From Nocardiopsis sp. CNR-923 (GTDB taxonomy: Bacteria > Actinomycetota > Actinomycetes > Streptosporangiales > Streptosporangiaceae), in contig NZ_MKKC01000080.1 of NCBI RefSeq assembly GCF_001942255.1, positions 1-56,082 of the forward strand: 56,082 nucleotides of DNA, read 5' to 3'. Both the position numbers and the translations under genes were made by a program. Below the pieces are notes generated by a model that ran no database searches, was not told where the DNA came from, and saw nothing but the letters and a program-made list of their open reading frames with translations. Shown one piece after another: positions 19,526 to 27,742 of the stretch (position 1 is its first letter; every line of letters begins with the position of its first letter).

Positions 19526-20461
19526 TCAGTGGATGAAGGGGCCGAGCCCCGGCGGCATGACGAGCACGAAGAGCGAGAGCCGCAGGAGCACGATGACCCA
19601 GATGTTGCGGAAACACGTCCACAGGTACCCGAAGAGGAGGCCCCCCGCGGCGTAGGACAGCAGGGACAGCCAGAGGTCATGCACGAAGTCGTAGCCGCGG
19701 ATCCGGGCGACGGCGTCGTAGGGCTGGACGATCGCGTAGGTCAACGCGAAGACGGTCGCGGCCACGACGATGCCGGCCCAGCGGCCCAGGAGGAACTCCA
19801 GTCGGGTCTGGAGCATCCCGCGGTAGAAGATCTCCTCGCACACGCACACCAGCACGAAGGCGAGCAGGAAGCCGACCACGGCGAGCGAGACCGGCGGCAG
19901 TCCGTAGACCGGGGCGAGCCGGTTGCCGACCAGGCCGACCGCGACGCCCACCGGCACGAGGCCGAGCCACCGCCACGGCTCGCGCACGCCCAGGGCCAGC
20001 GAGGGCATGGCGGTGCCCGTGCCGTCCACGGTGACCCCGGAACGGTCCATCACGAGCATCGGCAGGGTGAACAGGAAGAGCAGCCGGCAGACCAGGGACA
20101 CCGACATCCGCAGGTCCATGTCGGTCTCCGCCGTGTACAGGGCGGAGACCCAGGAGAGGACCATCATGGACAGGACGAACCCGCACAGGAATATCAGCAG
20201 GTAGCCCAGTTCCCGCCGGAGCGGGTGCCCCTCCAGGGCCGCGGCGACCCGGGCGTCGAGCGCGTCCCGCTGGCCGAACCAGCGAACCAGAGCCCAGGCG
20301 GTCAGGCCCGCGACGAGCATCGGCCCCCAGAGGGACGTGTAGAAGGGGAGGTCCTCGGTCAGGGACTCGGCGAGCAAGTCGGGGCGCGCGACCATCACCG
20401 TGACGATCAGGGCGGCCAACGCACCCCATGCGACGAGCCCCCAACTTCGCACCTTGGTCAC
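19526..20461 (-). CDS. CPBP-family intramembrane glutamic protease
   Basis: 311-aa polytopic protein with about eight hydrophobic helices. The family motif EExxxR is present as CVCEEIFYRGML in the second half, and the His-containing motifs expected downstream are replaced here by FVHDLWLSLLSYAAGGLLFG with LWTCFRNIW. Bacterial homologues act in bacteriocin self-immunity or prenyl-protein-like processing; the actual substrate is unknown. Start GTG 20461 follows a G-rich site (CCAGGGGGGACTCTT). It is 147 nt downstream of ehuA on the same strand but is unlikely to belong to ectoine transport. Confidence 0.8.
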   Translation of the reverse strand: MTKVRSWGLVAWGALAALIVTVMVARPDLLAESLTEDLPFYTSLWGPMLVAGLTAWALVRWFGQRDALDARVAAALEGHPLRRELGYLLIFLCGFVLSMMVLSWVSALYTAETDMDLRMSVSLVCRLLFLFTLPMLVMDRSGVTVDGTGTAMPSLALGVREPWRWLGLVPVGVAVGLVGNRLAPVYGLPPVSLAVVGFLLAFVLVCVCEEIFYRGMLQTRLEFLLGRWAGIVVAATVFALTYAIVQPYDAVARIRGYDFVHDLWLSLLSYAAGGLLFGYLWTCFRNIWVIVLLRLSLFVLVMPPGLGPFIH

Positions 20462-20608
20462 AAGAGTCCCCCCTGGATCAGAGCACCCATTCTGCCCAAG
20501 GAGAAACTAAAAGTGATCTAATGACTACGGTATGTCGTCAGTGGGCGTGTCTGGGAAGCGTCGGCCCGGGGCACTCGCCCCGGGCCGCTCGCCTCCGCAC
20601 CGCGGGGC

Positions 20609-21433
20609 TCAGAAACCGTTGTCCAGCACTGAGCGAAGGAAGGACCTGGTCCGTTCCTCACGCGGATCCTCGAAGATCTGCTCCGGAGTCCCCTCCTCGG
20701 CGATCCTGCCCTTGTCGAACATCAGGACCCGGTGCGACACGTCCCGCGCGAAGCCCATCTCATGCGTCACGCACAGCATGGTGATGTCCGTCGACTCGGC
20801 CACCTGGCGCAGGACGTCGAGGACGCCCGCGACCAGCTCCGGGTCCAGCGCGGAGGTGACCTCGTCCAGCAACAGGATGTCCGGCCGCATCGCCAGCGCG
20901 CGGGCGATCGCGACGCGCTGCTGCTGGCCTCCGGACAGCTGCGTCGGATGGGCGTCGATCTTGTCGCCCAGGCCGACCAGCTCCAGCAGCTCCACCGCCC
21001 GCTCGTCGGCCTCGTCCTTGGACAGGCCGAGGACGTGGACGGGCGCCTCGATGACGTTCTTGCGGACCGTCATGTTGGGGAACAGGTTGAACTGCTGGAA
21101 CACCATGCCGATGCTCCGGCGTCTGCGCCGCAGGTAGCTCTCGTTGGCGGGGACCAGGTGGTTGCCCCGCCGCATGTGGCTGAACGGCTCCCCGGCCACG
21201 TGAATGTGACCCTCGGTGACCTTCTCCAGAGTCATGAGCAGGCGCAGGATCGTGGTCTTGCCAGAACCGCTGGGACCGATGAGCGTGACCCGCTCGCCGG
21301 GTTCGACCGCGAAGTCGAGGCGGTCGAGCACGGTGAGCTCACCGAACCGCTTGACCACCTGGTCGAAGACGATCTGGGGCTGCCCCTCGACCCCCTGGGG
21401 TGCTTCGGTGGACGGGGTGTCAGACGGCGGCAT
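20609..21433 (-). CDS. ehuA: Ectoine/hydroxyectoine ABC transporter, ATP-binding protein
   Basis: 274-aa polar amino-acid-type ATPase that powers uptake. Walker A is GPSGSGKTTILRLLMTLE, the Q-loop IGMVFQQFNLFPNMTV, the signature LSGGQQQRVAIARALAMRP, Walker B DILLLDEVTSALDPELV and the switch His CVTHEMGFARDV. The YLRRRRRSIGM insertion before the Q-loop resembles EhuA. Its ATG overlaps the end of ehuD by 14 nt. It is last in the ehuBCDA order; the assignment to ectoine rests on the neighbouring ehuB and ectABC, since ATPases alone do not show substrate. Confidence 0.88.
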   Translation of the reverse strand: MPPSDTPSTEAPQGVEGQPQIVFDQVVKRFGELTVLDRLDFAVEPGERVTLIGPSGSGKTTILRLLMTLEKVTEGHIHVAGEPFSHMRRGNHLVPANESYLRRRRRSIGMVFQQFNLFPNMTVRKNVIEAPVHVLGLSKDEADERAVELLELVGLGDKIDAHPTQLSGGQQQRVAIARALAMRPDILLLDEVTSALDPELVAGVLDVLRQVAESTDITMLCVTHEMGFARDVSHRVLMFDKGRIAEEGTPEQIFEDPREERTRSFLRSVLDNGF

Positions 21434-22061
21434 AGCGTCGCTCCAGTCGTCGGATGAGGATGGCGGAGGGGATGCTCACCGCGAGGAAGAGGAAACCGAC
21501 GAGGGTGTAGGCCTCCACGAGCCGGAAGCTCACACTGCCGATCCGCTGGGCCTGCGTGAGCAGCTCGGCCACACCGATGGCGAAGAGCAGCGGGGTGTCC
21601 TTGAACATCGCGATGAGGTAGTTGCCCAGGGCGGGGATGACCTTGCGGATGGCCTGGGGAAGGACGATCGCGCCCCACGTACGGCTGGCCGGGAGGCTCA
21701 GGGCGCGGGCCGCCTCCCACTGGCCCTTGGCCACGCCCTCGATTCCGGAGCGGTACACCTCGGCGGTGTAGGCGGAGTAGTGCACGCCCAGGACCACGAC
21801 GCCGACGGTCATCGCCGTGACCGTGGAGGGGGCCAGGAGGAAGACGAAGACCAGCTGGGCCACGAGGGGGGTCGTCCGGATGAACTCCATGACCCCGTGC
21901 ACGAGCGCGCCGAGCACGCGCACGCGTCGGACCACCGCGATCAGCAGGCCGAGGGTGAGCGCGATGAGGTAGCCCATCACCGTGGCCTGGACCGTGACCC
22001 ACAGGCCGGACAGCAGGTCGGGCATGGCCTCGGCGGTGAACTCCATGTCCCAGAACGTCAT
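21420..22061 (-). CDS. ehuD: Ectoine/hydroxyectoine ABC transporter permease EhuD
   Basis: 213-aa inner-membrane permease of the polar amino-acid (HisMQ) type. It opens with LLSGLWVTVQATVMGYLIAL, has the EFIRTTPLVAQLVFVF block before the second half and the cytoplasmic EAA-loop region with GIEGVAKGQWEAARALSLP, which contacts the ATPase. It begins at ATG 22061 with a 4-nt ATGA overlap on ehuC and runs 14 nt into ehuA, showing tight translational coupling. No frame break was seen. Confidence 0.9.
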   Translation of the reverse strand: MTFWDMEFTAEAMPDLLSGLWVTVQATVMGYLIALTLGLLIAVVRRVRVLGALVHGVMEFIRTTPLVAQLVFVFLLAPSTVTAMTVGVVVLGVHYSAYTAEVYRSGIEGVAKGQWEAARALSLPASRTWGAIVLPQAIRKVIPALGNYLIAMFKDTPLLFAIGVAELLTQAQRIGSVSFRLVEAYTLVGFLFLAVSIPSAILIRRLERRYAAV

Positions 22062-22809
22062 CGGCTCTCACCGCCTCCGGAGACTCCGGAGCCCGCGGTG
22101 GCTCCGGCGACGGCCGGGTGCCGTAGGAGGGATCCCAGACCGGTACCGCCCGGCGGTGTCCGGCCCAGCTTGCGGTTGGCGCGGCGTTCGAGGAGACGCA
22201 TGCCGAAGATGAGCACCTGCGCGATGAGGAAGTAGAAGACGAGGGCGCCGGAGAAGGCCAGGATCGTCTCACCGGTGGCCTGACGCATCTGCTGCGCGAC
22301 GGCCGTCAGGTCGACGACGCCGATGAGGTAGGCGACGGCGGTCGCCTTCATCAACTCGATGACGAGATTGCCGAAGGTGGGCAGCATCTGCGCCCAGGCC
22401 TGGGGCAGGACGACCAGCCGCACGCGTTGGAACCAGGACAGGTTGAGCGCGACCGTGGCCTCCACCTGCGCCTTGGGCACGGCGTTGACGGCCGCGCGCA
22501 CGACCTCGGCGCCGTAGGCACCGACGTTGAGCCCCACGGCGAGGATCGCGGCGAACCGGTCCTCCAGCTGGAAACCGGTGAGCTGCGGCAGGGCGTAGGC
22601 CATCCAGAACATCAGCACCAGGCGGCGATGCCCCGGAAGACCTCGACGTAGACCGTGGCCACGGCCCTGGGCAACCAGTGGTTGACGGTGCCCAGGATGC
22701 CGAAGGCCATGGCCAGGACGAAGGCCAGGGCACTGCCGCCGATGGTGAGCTGGATGGTGACCCACGCGCCGTCGAGATAGAGCGGAAGCCGCTCGATCAG
22801 GAACTGCAC
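22058..22809 (-). CDS. ehuC: Ectoine/hydroxyectoine ABC transporter permease EhuC (frame broken)
   Basis: Second permease subunit, same HisMQ family: FLIERLPLYLDGAWVTIQLT at the start, FGILGTVNHWLPRAVATVYV, then YGAEVVRAAVNAVPKAQVEA with the EAA loop region ATVALNLSWFQRVRLVVLP. The frame breaks at about 22623-22627: VYVEVFRGIAAW runs into a stop, and adding one C there reads FRGIAALVLMFWMAYALP, matching the family. The corrected gene is 250 aa. Start is GTG 22809, seven nt after the ehuB stop. It overlaps ehuD by ATGA. Confidence 0.88.
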
Positions 22810-22816
22810 GGCAGGA

Positions 22817-23731
22817 TCAACCCTCGCAGAGTTCGGCGGTCGTGGTGTCGTCGGGCAGGTCGGCCTCGGTGAAGCCCCACTCCTGGCCCAGTTCCAGGAG
22901 GCGTCCGCTCTCCTTGAACTCGGCGATCACGCGGTTGATCTCCTCCAGCAGCTCGGTGTCCTCCTGGCGCAGGGCCAGACCGCCCCAGCCGCGCTCCTCC
23001 GTCCCGTCGATCTCGGGGAAGAACGCCTCGGTGACCTCGAAGGGCCCGCCGCGCTCGCGCAGCAGGTAGGTGTGGGACACGCTCAGCATGGACATCGCGT
23101 CGACACGACCGGACTCCAGCAGTTCGTAGCCGGTGGTCTGGTCCGGGATCAGGTTCAGCTGGTCCTCGGGGATCCCGAAGTACTCCGCGTAGGTCTGCTC
23201 CACGGACCCGTTGAGGACCGCCAGGCGCAGATCGGGGTTCTCCGCGAACGTGGTGAAGTGCGTGATGTCGTTCGGGTTGCCCTCCTCGACGAGGAAGGCC
23301 TCGGGCGAGGTCGCGGTGGGTTCGCTGAAGGCGACCTGCTCGCAGCGCTCAGGGGTGATGAACATACCCGCGGCGATGACGTCGAACCGATTGGAGCGTA
23401 GACCCGGGATGAGGCCGTCCCAGGCGACCGGGGAGGCCTGGATCTCGGGGACGCCCAGCTCCTCGAACACCGCGGCGGCCACGGCCGGGGACTGGCCGGC
23501 GGGCTCACCGGAGTCGTCGATGAAGCCGAAGGGGATCTCGTTGGCCAGACCGACCGCCACGAAGCCCTGTTCGCGAAGGCGCTCCAGGATCGACGGACCG
23601 CCTTCTCCACCTCCGTCCTCCACCCTGCTGCACGCGGCGAGACCGGCCACCGCAAGACCCACTCCTCCGAGTCGGAACGCGTCCCGGCGACCCAGGGCTC
23701 CTCGGTTGACCGCTGACTCCTGCTTCTTCAC
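22817..23731 (-). CDS. ehuB: Ectoine/hydroxyectoine-binding lipoprotein
   Basis: 304-aa solute-binding protein of the EhuB type that captures ectoines outside the membrane. Start GTG 23731 has GAGGAG upstream. The N-terminus carries GRRDAFRLGGVGLAVAGLAA followed by a lipobox Cys, so it should be a lipoprotein; the paired Arg raises the possibility of Tat export. The mature part reads VGLANEIPFGFIDDSGEPAG, FDVIAAGMFITPERCEQVAF, then INRVIAEFKESGRLLELGQE near the end, all typical of EhuB. It heads the ehuBCDA operon. The next upstream gene is ectC, with a terminator between. Confidence 0.92.
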   Translation of the reverse strand: MKKQESAVNRGALGRRDAFRLGGVGLAVAGLAACSRVEDGGGEGGPSILERLREQGFVAVGLANEIPFGFIDDSGEPAGQSPAVAAAVFEELGVPEIQASPVAWDGLIPGLRSNRFDVIAAGMFITPERCEQVAFSEPTATSPEAFLVEEGNPNDITHFTTFAENPDLRLAVLNGSVEQTYAEYFGIPEDQLNLIPDQTTGYELLESGRVDAMSMLSVSHTYLLRERGGPFEVTEAFFPEIDGTEERGWGGLALRQEDTELLEEINRVIAEFKESGRLLELGQEWGFTEADLPDDTTTAELCEG

Positions 23732-24117
23732 GACTGCTCCTCGTGGAACGTCAGGGCGGCGCCGCGTCATCGGGACGGCGGCGCCGCGATTCGGATGGGG
23801 ACGCCTGGTGGGTTCGGGGTCCGCGGCCGAGTCACTCCGCGGGTCCCAGCCGTCGAACGGGACACGGATCGACGGCACAGACTTGGGTCAGTCCCTCCCC
23901 GAGCCCGCCCAGCAGTAACGAGGCAGGTCACGTCCGTTATGCACTGGTTATGAGCACTCATCCACCGGGCGAACGCCCCGCTCAGGCGTGCATGCCGGGT
24001 CACCTGTGGTTTGTGACCCTGGGTGTGAAATTCGATCACCGAAGGGCTCCGGTGCCACACACGACTGTGGGCGGAGTCCCAGACCACGGACCCCGCCCAC
24101 GCGTTCACACCCGGTTG
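23732..24117. other. Intergenic region between ectC and ehuB
   Basis: About 385 nt. It holds the ectC terminator hairpin (24067-24100) and the upstream region of ehuB. On the minus strand GTGCTCATAAC and GTGCATAAC occur two nt apart (around 23935-23960), an imperfect direct repeat that could be a regulator site. No gene is supported. Confidence 0.45.
24067..24100 (-). terminator. Terminator after ectABC
   Basis: GTGGGCGGAGTCC (24067-24079) pairs with GGACCCCGCCCAC (24088-24100) with one mismatch and an eight-nt loop, just after the ectC stop. It separates the ect unit from ehu. Confidence 0.6.
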
Positions 24118-24528
24118 TCAGGAGACCGCGGTGTCCTCCGGCTCCTCGACGATGAGCGGGTACACGCCGTTCTCATCGTGCACCTCGCGCCCGGTCACCG
24201 GCGGGTTGAACACGCACAGGACGCGGAAGTCCTCCTTGATGCGCAGCGTGTGCTTCTCATGACCGTCGAGCAGGTAGAGGGTGCCGGGGGTGATGACGTG
24301 CTTCTCGCCGGTCTCCTCGTTGGTGAGTTCGGCCTCGCCCTCGATGCAGTGCACCAGCTCGACGTGGTTGGCGTACCACATCGTGGTCTCCGTGCCCGCG
24401 TACAACACGGTCTCGTGGAAGGAGAACCCCACGCCCTCCTTGGCGAGGATCATCCTGCGGCTGCGCCAGTTTCCGTGCTTGACGTCGCGGTCGGTGCCGT
24501 TGACGTCGTCAACGCTGCGAACGATCAC
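24118..24528 (-). CDS. ectC: L-ectoine synthase
   Basis: Cupin enzyme that cyclises N-gamma-acetyl-diaminobutyrate to ectoine, the last step of the pathway. 136 aa, the usual length. Clear family blocks: [20 protein letters not shown] at the start (GTG start codon at 24528), [20 protein letters not shown], the metal-binding cupin segment [20 protein letters not shown] and [15 protein letters not shown], then [20 protein letters not shown]. It is last in ectABC. No ectoine hydroxylase (ectD) follows; the next gene is ehuB. Confidence 0.97.
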   Translation of the reverse strand: MIVRSVDDVNGTDRDVKHGNWRSRRMILAKEGVGFSFHETVLYAGTETTMWYANHVELVHCIEGEAELTNEETGEKHVITPGTLYLLDGHEKHTLRIKEDFRVLCVFNPPVTGREVHDENGVYPLIVEEPEDTAVS

Positions 24529-24652
24529 TGATAACTCCCTAACGCGCTCGTGCGCCGTGGCTTTGATCTATTGAACACGGTAGGGGGTCGGTCGGCATCC
24601 CGATTCGGGAAGCGACGACCCCGTGTCCGTCGCCCCTCACCAGGGCGGATGG

Positions 24653-25918
24653 CTACACCGGCTGGGCGACCTTCACGGCCGCCCGCGCGGCGTCGGCCAT
24701 GATGTCGAGTCCGGCCTTGAGCTCCTCCTCCGTCGTGGTGAGCGGCGGGAGCAGCTTGGCGACCTCGTCCTCGGGACCGGAGGTCTCCACGAGCAGGCCC
24801 CGATCGAAGGACTCGGCGGCGACCCGTTTGGCGATCGAGGTGTCCTCGAAGGCCAGACCGCGTGCCAGGCCCCGGCCGCGCACATGCGCGCCGACCTGCG
24901 GGAACTCAGCGGCGATCTCCGTGAGTCGGGCGGCGACCATGTCGCCCTTGGCCCTGATCTCACGGGCGAAGGCGTCGTCGCTCCAGAAGCGGCGCAGCGC
25001 CTCGGCGCCCGTGACCATCGCCGGGTTGAAGCCGCGGAAGGTGCCGTTGTGCTCGCCCGGCTCCCACACGTCCAGTTCCCGCTTGAACAGCGTGAGGGCC
25101 ATCGGCAGACCGTAGCCGCTGATGGACTTCGACAGCGTGACGATGTCCGGGGTGATCCCGGCCTCCTCGAAGCTGAAGAAGCCGCCGGTGCGGCCGCAGC
25201 CCATCTGGATGTCGTCGACGATCATGAGGATCTCGTACTCGCGGCACAGGGCGGACAGCTCGCGCAGCCACTGGGCGCTGGCCACGTTGATGCCGCCCTC
25301 GCCCTGGACCGTCTCGACGATGACCGCGGCGGGCTTGTCCAGGCCGCTGCCGCTGTCGTCCAGCAGGCTGCGCAGCCACAGGAAGTCCGGTGTCTGGCCG
25401 TCCATGTAGTTGTCGAACGGCATCGTGGCGACGTGCCCGAGGGGCACGCCCGCGCCGCCGCGCTTCATGGAGTTGCCGGTGACGGCCAAGGCGCCCAGGG
25501 TCATGCCGTGGAAGCCGTTGGTGAAGTTGACGATCGTCTCGCGACCGGTGTACTTGCGGGCGAGTTTGAGCGCGGCCTCGACCGCGTTGTTGCCCGCCGG
25601 GCCGGGGAACTGGACCTTGTAGTCCAGGCCCCGGGGTTTGAGGACGACGTCCTCGAAGGTCTCCAGGAAGTCCCGTTTGGCGACGCTGTAGGCGTCGAGG
25701 CTGTGCACGAGCCGATCGTCGGTGAGGTACTCGATGAGCGATGCCTTCAACTCCGGGTTGTTGTGCCCGTAGTTGAGGGACCCCGCCCCGGCGAAGAAGT
25801 CCAGGTAGGGCCGACCGCTCTCGTCGTAGACGTGGCTCCCGATGGCCTTGTCGAAGACGACGGGCCAGTTCCGGCAGTATCCGCGGACTTCGGATTCGAG
25901 GCGCTGGAAGGTCTCCAT
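24653..25918 (-). CDS. ectB: L-2,4-diaminobutyrate-2-oxoglutarate transaminase
   Basis: PLP-dependent class III aminotransferase that makes diaminobutyrate from aspartate semialdehyde, the first committed step to ectoine. 421 aa from ATG 25918. Blocks: YLDFFAGAGSLNYGHNNPEL, FTNGFHGMTLGALAVTGNS, VETVQGEGGINVASAQWLR, MIVDDIQMGCGRTGGFFSFE (Asp of the PLP ring contact) and LSKSISGYGLPMALTLFKRE with the Schiff-base Lys. Ribosome-binding site is AAGGAA upstream. It lies 87 nt after ectA and 124 nt before ectC in one operon. Confidence 0.97.
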   Translation of the reverse strand: METFQRLESEVRGYCRNWPVVFDKAIGSHVYDESGRPYLDFFAGAGSLNYGHNNPELKASLIEYLTDDRLVHSLDAYSVAKRDFLETFEDVVLKPRGLDYKVQFPGPAGNNAVEAALKLARKYTGRETIVNFTNGFHGMTLGALAVTGNSMKRGGAGVPLGHVATMPFDNYMDGQTPDFLWLRSLLDDSGSGLDKPAAVIVETVQGEGGINVASAQWLRELSALCREYEILMIVDDIQMGCGRTGGFFSFEEAGITPDIVTLSKSISGYGLPMALTLFKRELDVWEPGEHNGTFRGFNPAMVTGAEALRRFWSDDAFAREIRAKGDMVAARLTEIAAEFPQVGAHVRGRGLARGLAFEDTSIAKRVAAESFDRGLLVETSGPEDEVAKLLPPLTTTEEELKAGLDIMADAARAAVKVAQPV

Positions 25919-26005
25919 CGTGGGTTCCTTGGTTCCTTTCCCCAGGTTCGTGGGCTCAGGGCTGTGACGACGGGGTGTCAGGATCGGTCGATCCGGTGCG
26001 GATGG

Positions 26006-26608
26006 TCAGGCACGCTCTTCGCTGGTGCGGGCCCCGAGGGGTCCGATGCGCACGAGGTCCTCGGGCTCGTGGGGAGTCCCGCCGTCGTGCGGGAAGTGCT
26101 CCCCGGTGAAGAGAGGGCTCCACTCGATCTCCGCGCCCCGGTCGCGGGCGAACGAGGCGAAGAGTGCGCGTGAGGCGGTGTTGTCGGGCGTGACCGTCGC
26201 TTCGAGGTAACTGAGTCCCAGGTCGGCGAACCGGTCACCCACGAAGTCAAGCATGCGGCGCGCCAGTCTCTGCCCGCGGCGGGCGGGATCGACGGCGACC
26301 TGCCAGAGGAAGTACGTGTCCGGACTGTCGGGGCGCACGTAACCGGTGACGTAGGCGGCGACACGGCCGACGTCGTCGCGGGCGACGACGCTGGTCCTGG
26401 CGAAGTCCCGGCACCAGAGCGTGTAGGCGTACGGGGAGTTCACGTCCATCCCCGTCTCTCCCGCCAGCCGCCACATGCGCGGCCCGTCCTCCGGGGACGG
26501 GTGCGACAGGCGCACGTCCCCCCGGCCCGCGGCCCCTGTGGTCCCGGGGCTGCTCGCCCCGCCGTCGGCTCGGTCGCGTGCTTGGAGGTTCGTTCGTAGA
26601 TGTGGCAC
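26006..26608 (-). CDS. ectA: L-2,4-diaminobutyrate N-gamma-acetyltransferase
   Basis: GNAT enzyme that acetylates diaminobutyrate using acetyl-CoA, second step of ectoine synthesis. Family blocks: RLSHPSPEDGPRMWRLAGET, GMDVNSPYAYTLWCRDFART, LWQVAVDPARRGQRLARRML (acetyl-CoA pyrophosphate loop) and YLEATVTPDNTASRALFASF. The first 35 residues before the GNAT fold are polar and poorly conserved, so the true start may lie downstream of GTG 26608; the longest form is 200 aa. It heads ectABC, facing away from the wbl gene. The 690-nt upstream region should hold the osmotic-control elements. Confidence 0.94.
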   Translation of the reverse strand: MPHLRTNLQARDRADGGASSPGTTGAAGRGDVRLSHPSPEDGPRMWRLAGETGMDVNSPYAYTLWCRDFARTSVVARDDVGRVAAYVTGYVRPDSPDTYFLWQVAVDPARRGQRLARRMLDFVGDRFADLGLSYLEATVTPDNTASRALFASFARDRGAEIEWSPLFTGEHFPHDGGTPHEPEDLVRIGPLGARTSEERA

Positions 26609-26665
26609 GTCGATCGAACTTAGCGAACGAATATCAATGACGTTTCAGAGAGACTCCGCGTACAT

Positions 26666-26690
26666 GTTTCGTCTGTTCGCCATCGGGTAT
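26666..26690 (+). promoter_or_regulatory. Sigma-B/SigF-like promoter match
   Basis: GTTT (26666-26669), 15 nt, then GGGTAT (26685-26690), which matches the general-stress sigma-B/SigF consensus GTTT-N15-17-GGGTAT. It points toward wbl about 600 nt downstream, and lies in the ectA/wbl intergenic region. No gene starts closely after it, so it may give a long leader or an unannotated transcript. Confidence 0.4.
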
Positions 26691-27139
26691 GGCTCGTTTA
26701 TTTAGCAGCGGCGCACCGGCCTGACCAGGACGTTCGGGAGGGACGAGCGGGGCGGGCCCGTGACCGCCAGTCCCCCGTCCATCAGGGACTTCGACGTTTC
26801 CGGCGGGGCCCGGACCCGGGAAGCGCCCGCGCGGCCGACCCTGCGTGGCCGACAGCGCTCAGGGTCAAACATAGAGCCTTATTGAGCAATATTAACAGTG
26901 CGTTAAGTCACATCAATTCGGTGGAAACCTCGCGACATAACGGCTGTCCATCCCGAAGAGCGCCCCTCCGCCGCATCGGGAGCACGCACGGAAAGCGGCT
27001 CTGGACAGGGACTTTCCCCACGCCCCGGCGGCCCGCTCGCCCTCCGCCACACGACCGGCCAAGCGCGTGCGCGGACGGCGTGGGACCCCGCACAGCCGGT
27101 CGGCCCGCTTGATGTCCCGCCGACTTTCGAGCAGACTCC

Positions 27140-27168
27140 GTGTAGTACTACATCTGGTCGTACTACAC
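27140..27168. promoter_or_regulatory. Operator-like palindrome upstream of wbl
   Basis: GTGTAGTAC (27140-27148) and GTACTACAC (27160-27168) form a perfect 9-bp inverted repeat over 11 nt. Nested in it is a perfect 12-bp palindrome TGTAGTACTACA at 27141-27152. TACACT at 27164-27169 could be a -10 box, so a bound repressor would cover the promoter. The site is 134 nt before the wbl start codon. Confidence 0.55.
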
Positions 27169-27301
27169 TTGGTCGCATCGCTTCGCCGCAGACCAGAGGG
27201 GTCAAGCACCCGACAGCCGTGGTGAGGACGAGGACGCGCCCGCCGTAGGACCCACGGCGCGGCCACTGACCACGGATCGCAGCCACGGATCGGAGGCGCA
27301 C

Positions 27302-27565
27302 GTGAACCGCCTTTACCACGAGAGCGAGGACTGGGTCGAGCAAGGGAAGTGCCGTTCCCACGACCCGGAGATCTTCTTCCCGGTGAGCAGCACCGGGATC
27401 GGGCGGGCCGACACGGAGCGGGCCGTCGCCGTCTGCGGCGGCTGCACCGTTCGCCAGGAGTGCCTGCGGTGGGCCCTGCGAGCCGGAGAGGCGCACGGTG
27501 TCTGGGGCGGGACGACCCCGGAGCAGCGCCGCTACATGCGACGCGAATTGGTCCCGGCCTCCTGA
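27302..27565 (+). CDS. WhiB-like (Wbl) iron-sulfur transcription factor
   Basis: 87-aa Wbl protein. Four cysteines ligate a [4Fe-4S] cluster: one in GKCRSHDPEIFFP, two in AVCGGCTVRQECLRWAL (CxxCxxxxxC spacing, the third and fourth of the set), followed by the HGVWGGTTPEQRR turn and a basic tail (RRYMRREL). Wbl proteins bind the principal sigma factor and sense redox or NO. Start GTG 27302 has GGAGG at 27292-27296. The gene is monocistronic: a palindromic site lies upstream and a strong terminator follows. Subclass (WblA/B/C/E) is not certain from the short sequence. Confidence 0.92.
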   Translation: MNRLYHESEDWVEQGKCRSHDPEIFFPVSSTGIGRADTERAVAVCGGCTVRQECLRWALRAGEAHGVWGGTTPEQRRYMRRELVPAS

Positions 27566-27570
27566 GACCG

Positions 27571-27610
27571 GGGGCCGTCGGGTGCGCGGGGGATCGCGCC
27601 CGACGGCCCC
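27571..27610 (+). terminator. Hairpin terminator after wbl
   Basis: GGGGCCGTCGGG (27571-27582) is perfectly complementary to CCCGACGGCCCC (27599-27610), with a T-rich start (TTCTCCT) immediately after. Confidence 0.8.
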
Positions 27611-27742
27611 TTCTCCTCGTGTGTGGCCTCTCCCCGCTCCGTCTTGCGGCCCCGGAGGGCACCGCCTAGTTTCGATCACGTGCGGCCCGGCCTCCTCCGC
27701 CGGCGCGCACGCCCGCCCCGAGCACTGGGAGAAGACGAAGAC

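Larger units (their letters stand above)
26609..27301. other. Divergent intergenic region ectA / wbl
   Basis: About 690 nt with no supported gene. Contents: a sigma-B-like promoter match (26666-26690), an unusually AT-rich patch around 26873-26935, and a palindromic operator-like site (27140-27168). The open frame at 26882-27112 starts with TTG, lacks a ribosome-binding site and is Arg/Pro-rich, so I do not call it. Confidence 0.6.

Noticed and set aside
26882..27112. 76-codon open frame before wbl
   Set aside because: TTG start, no ribosome-binding site, Arg/Pro-rich, and it crosses the AT-rich intergenic patch.
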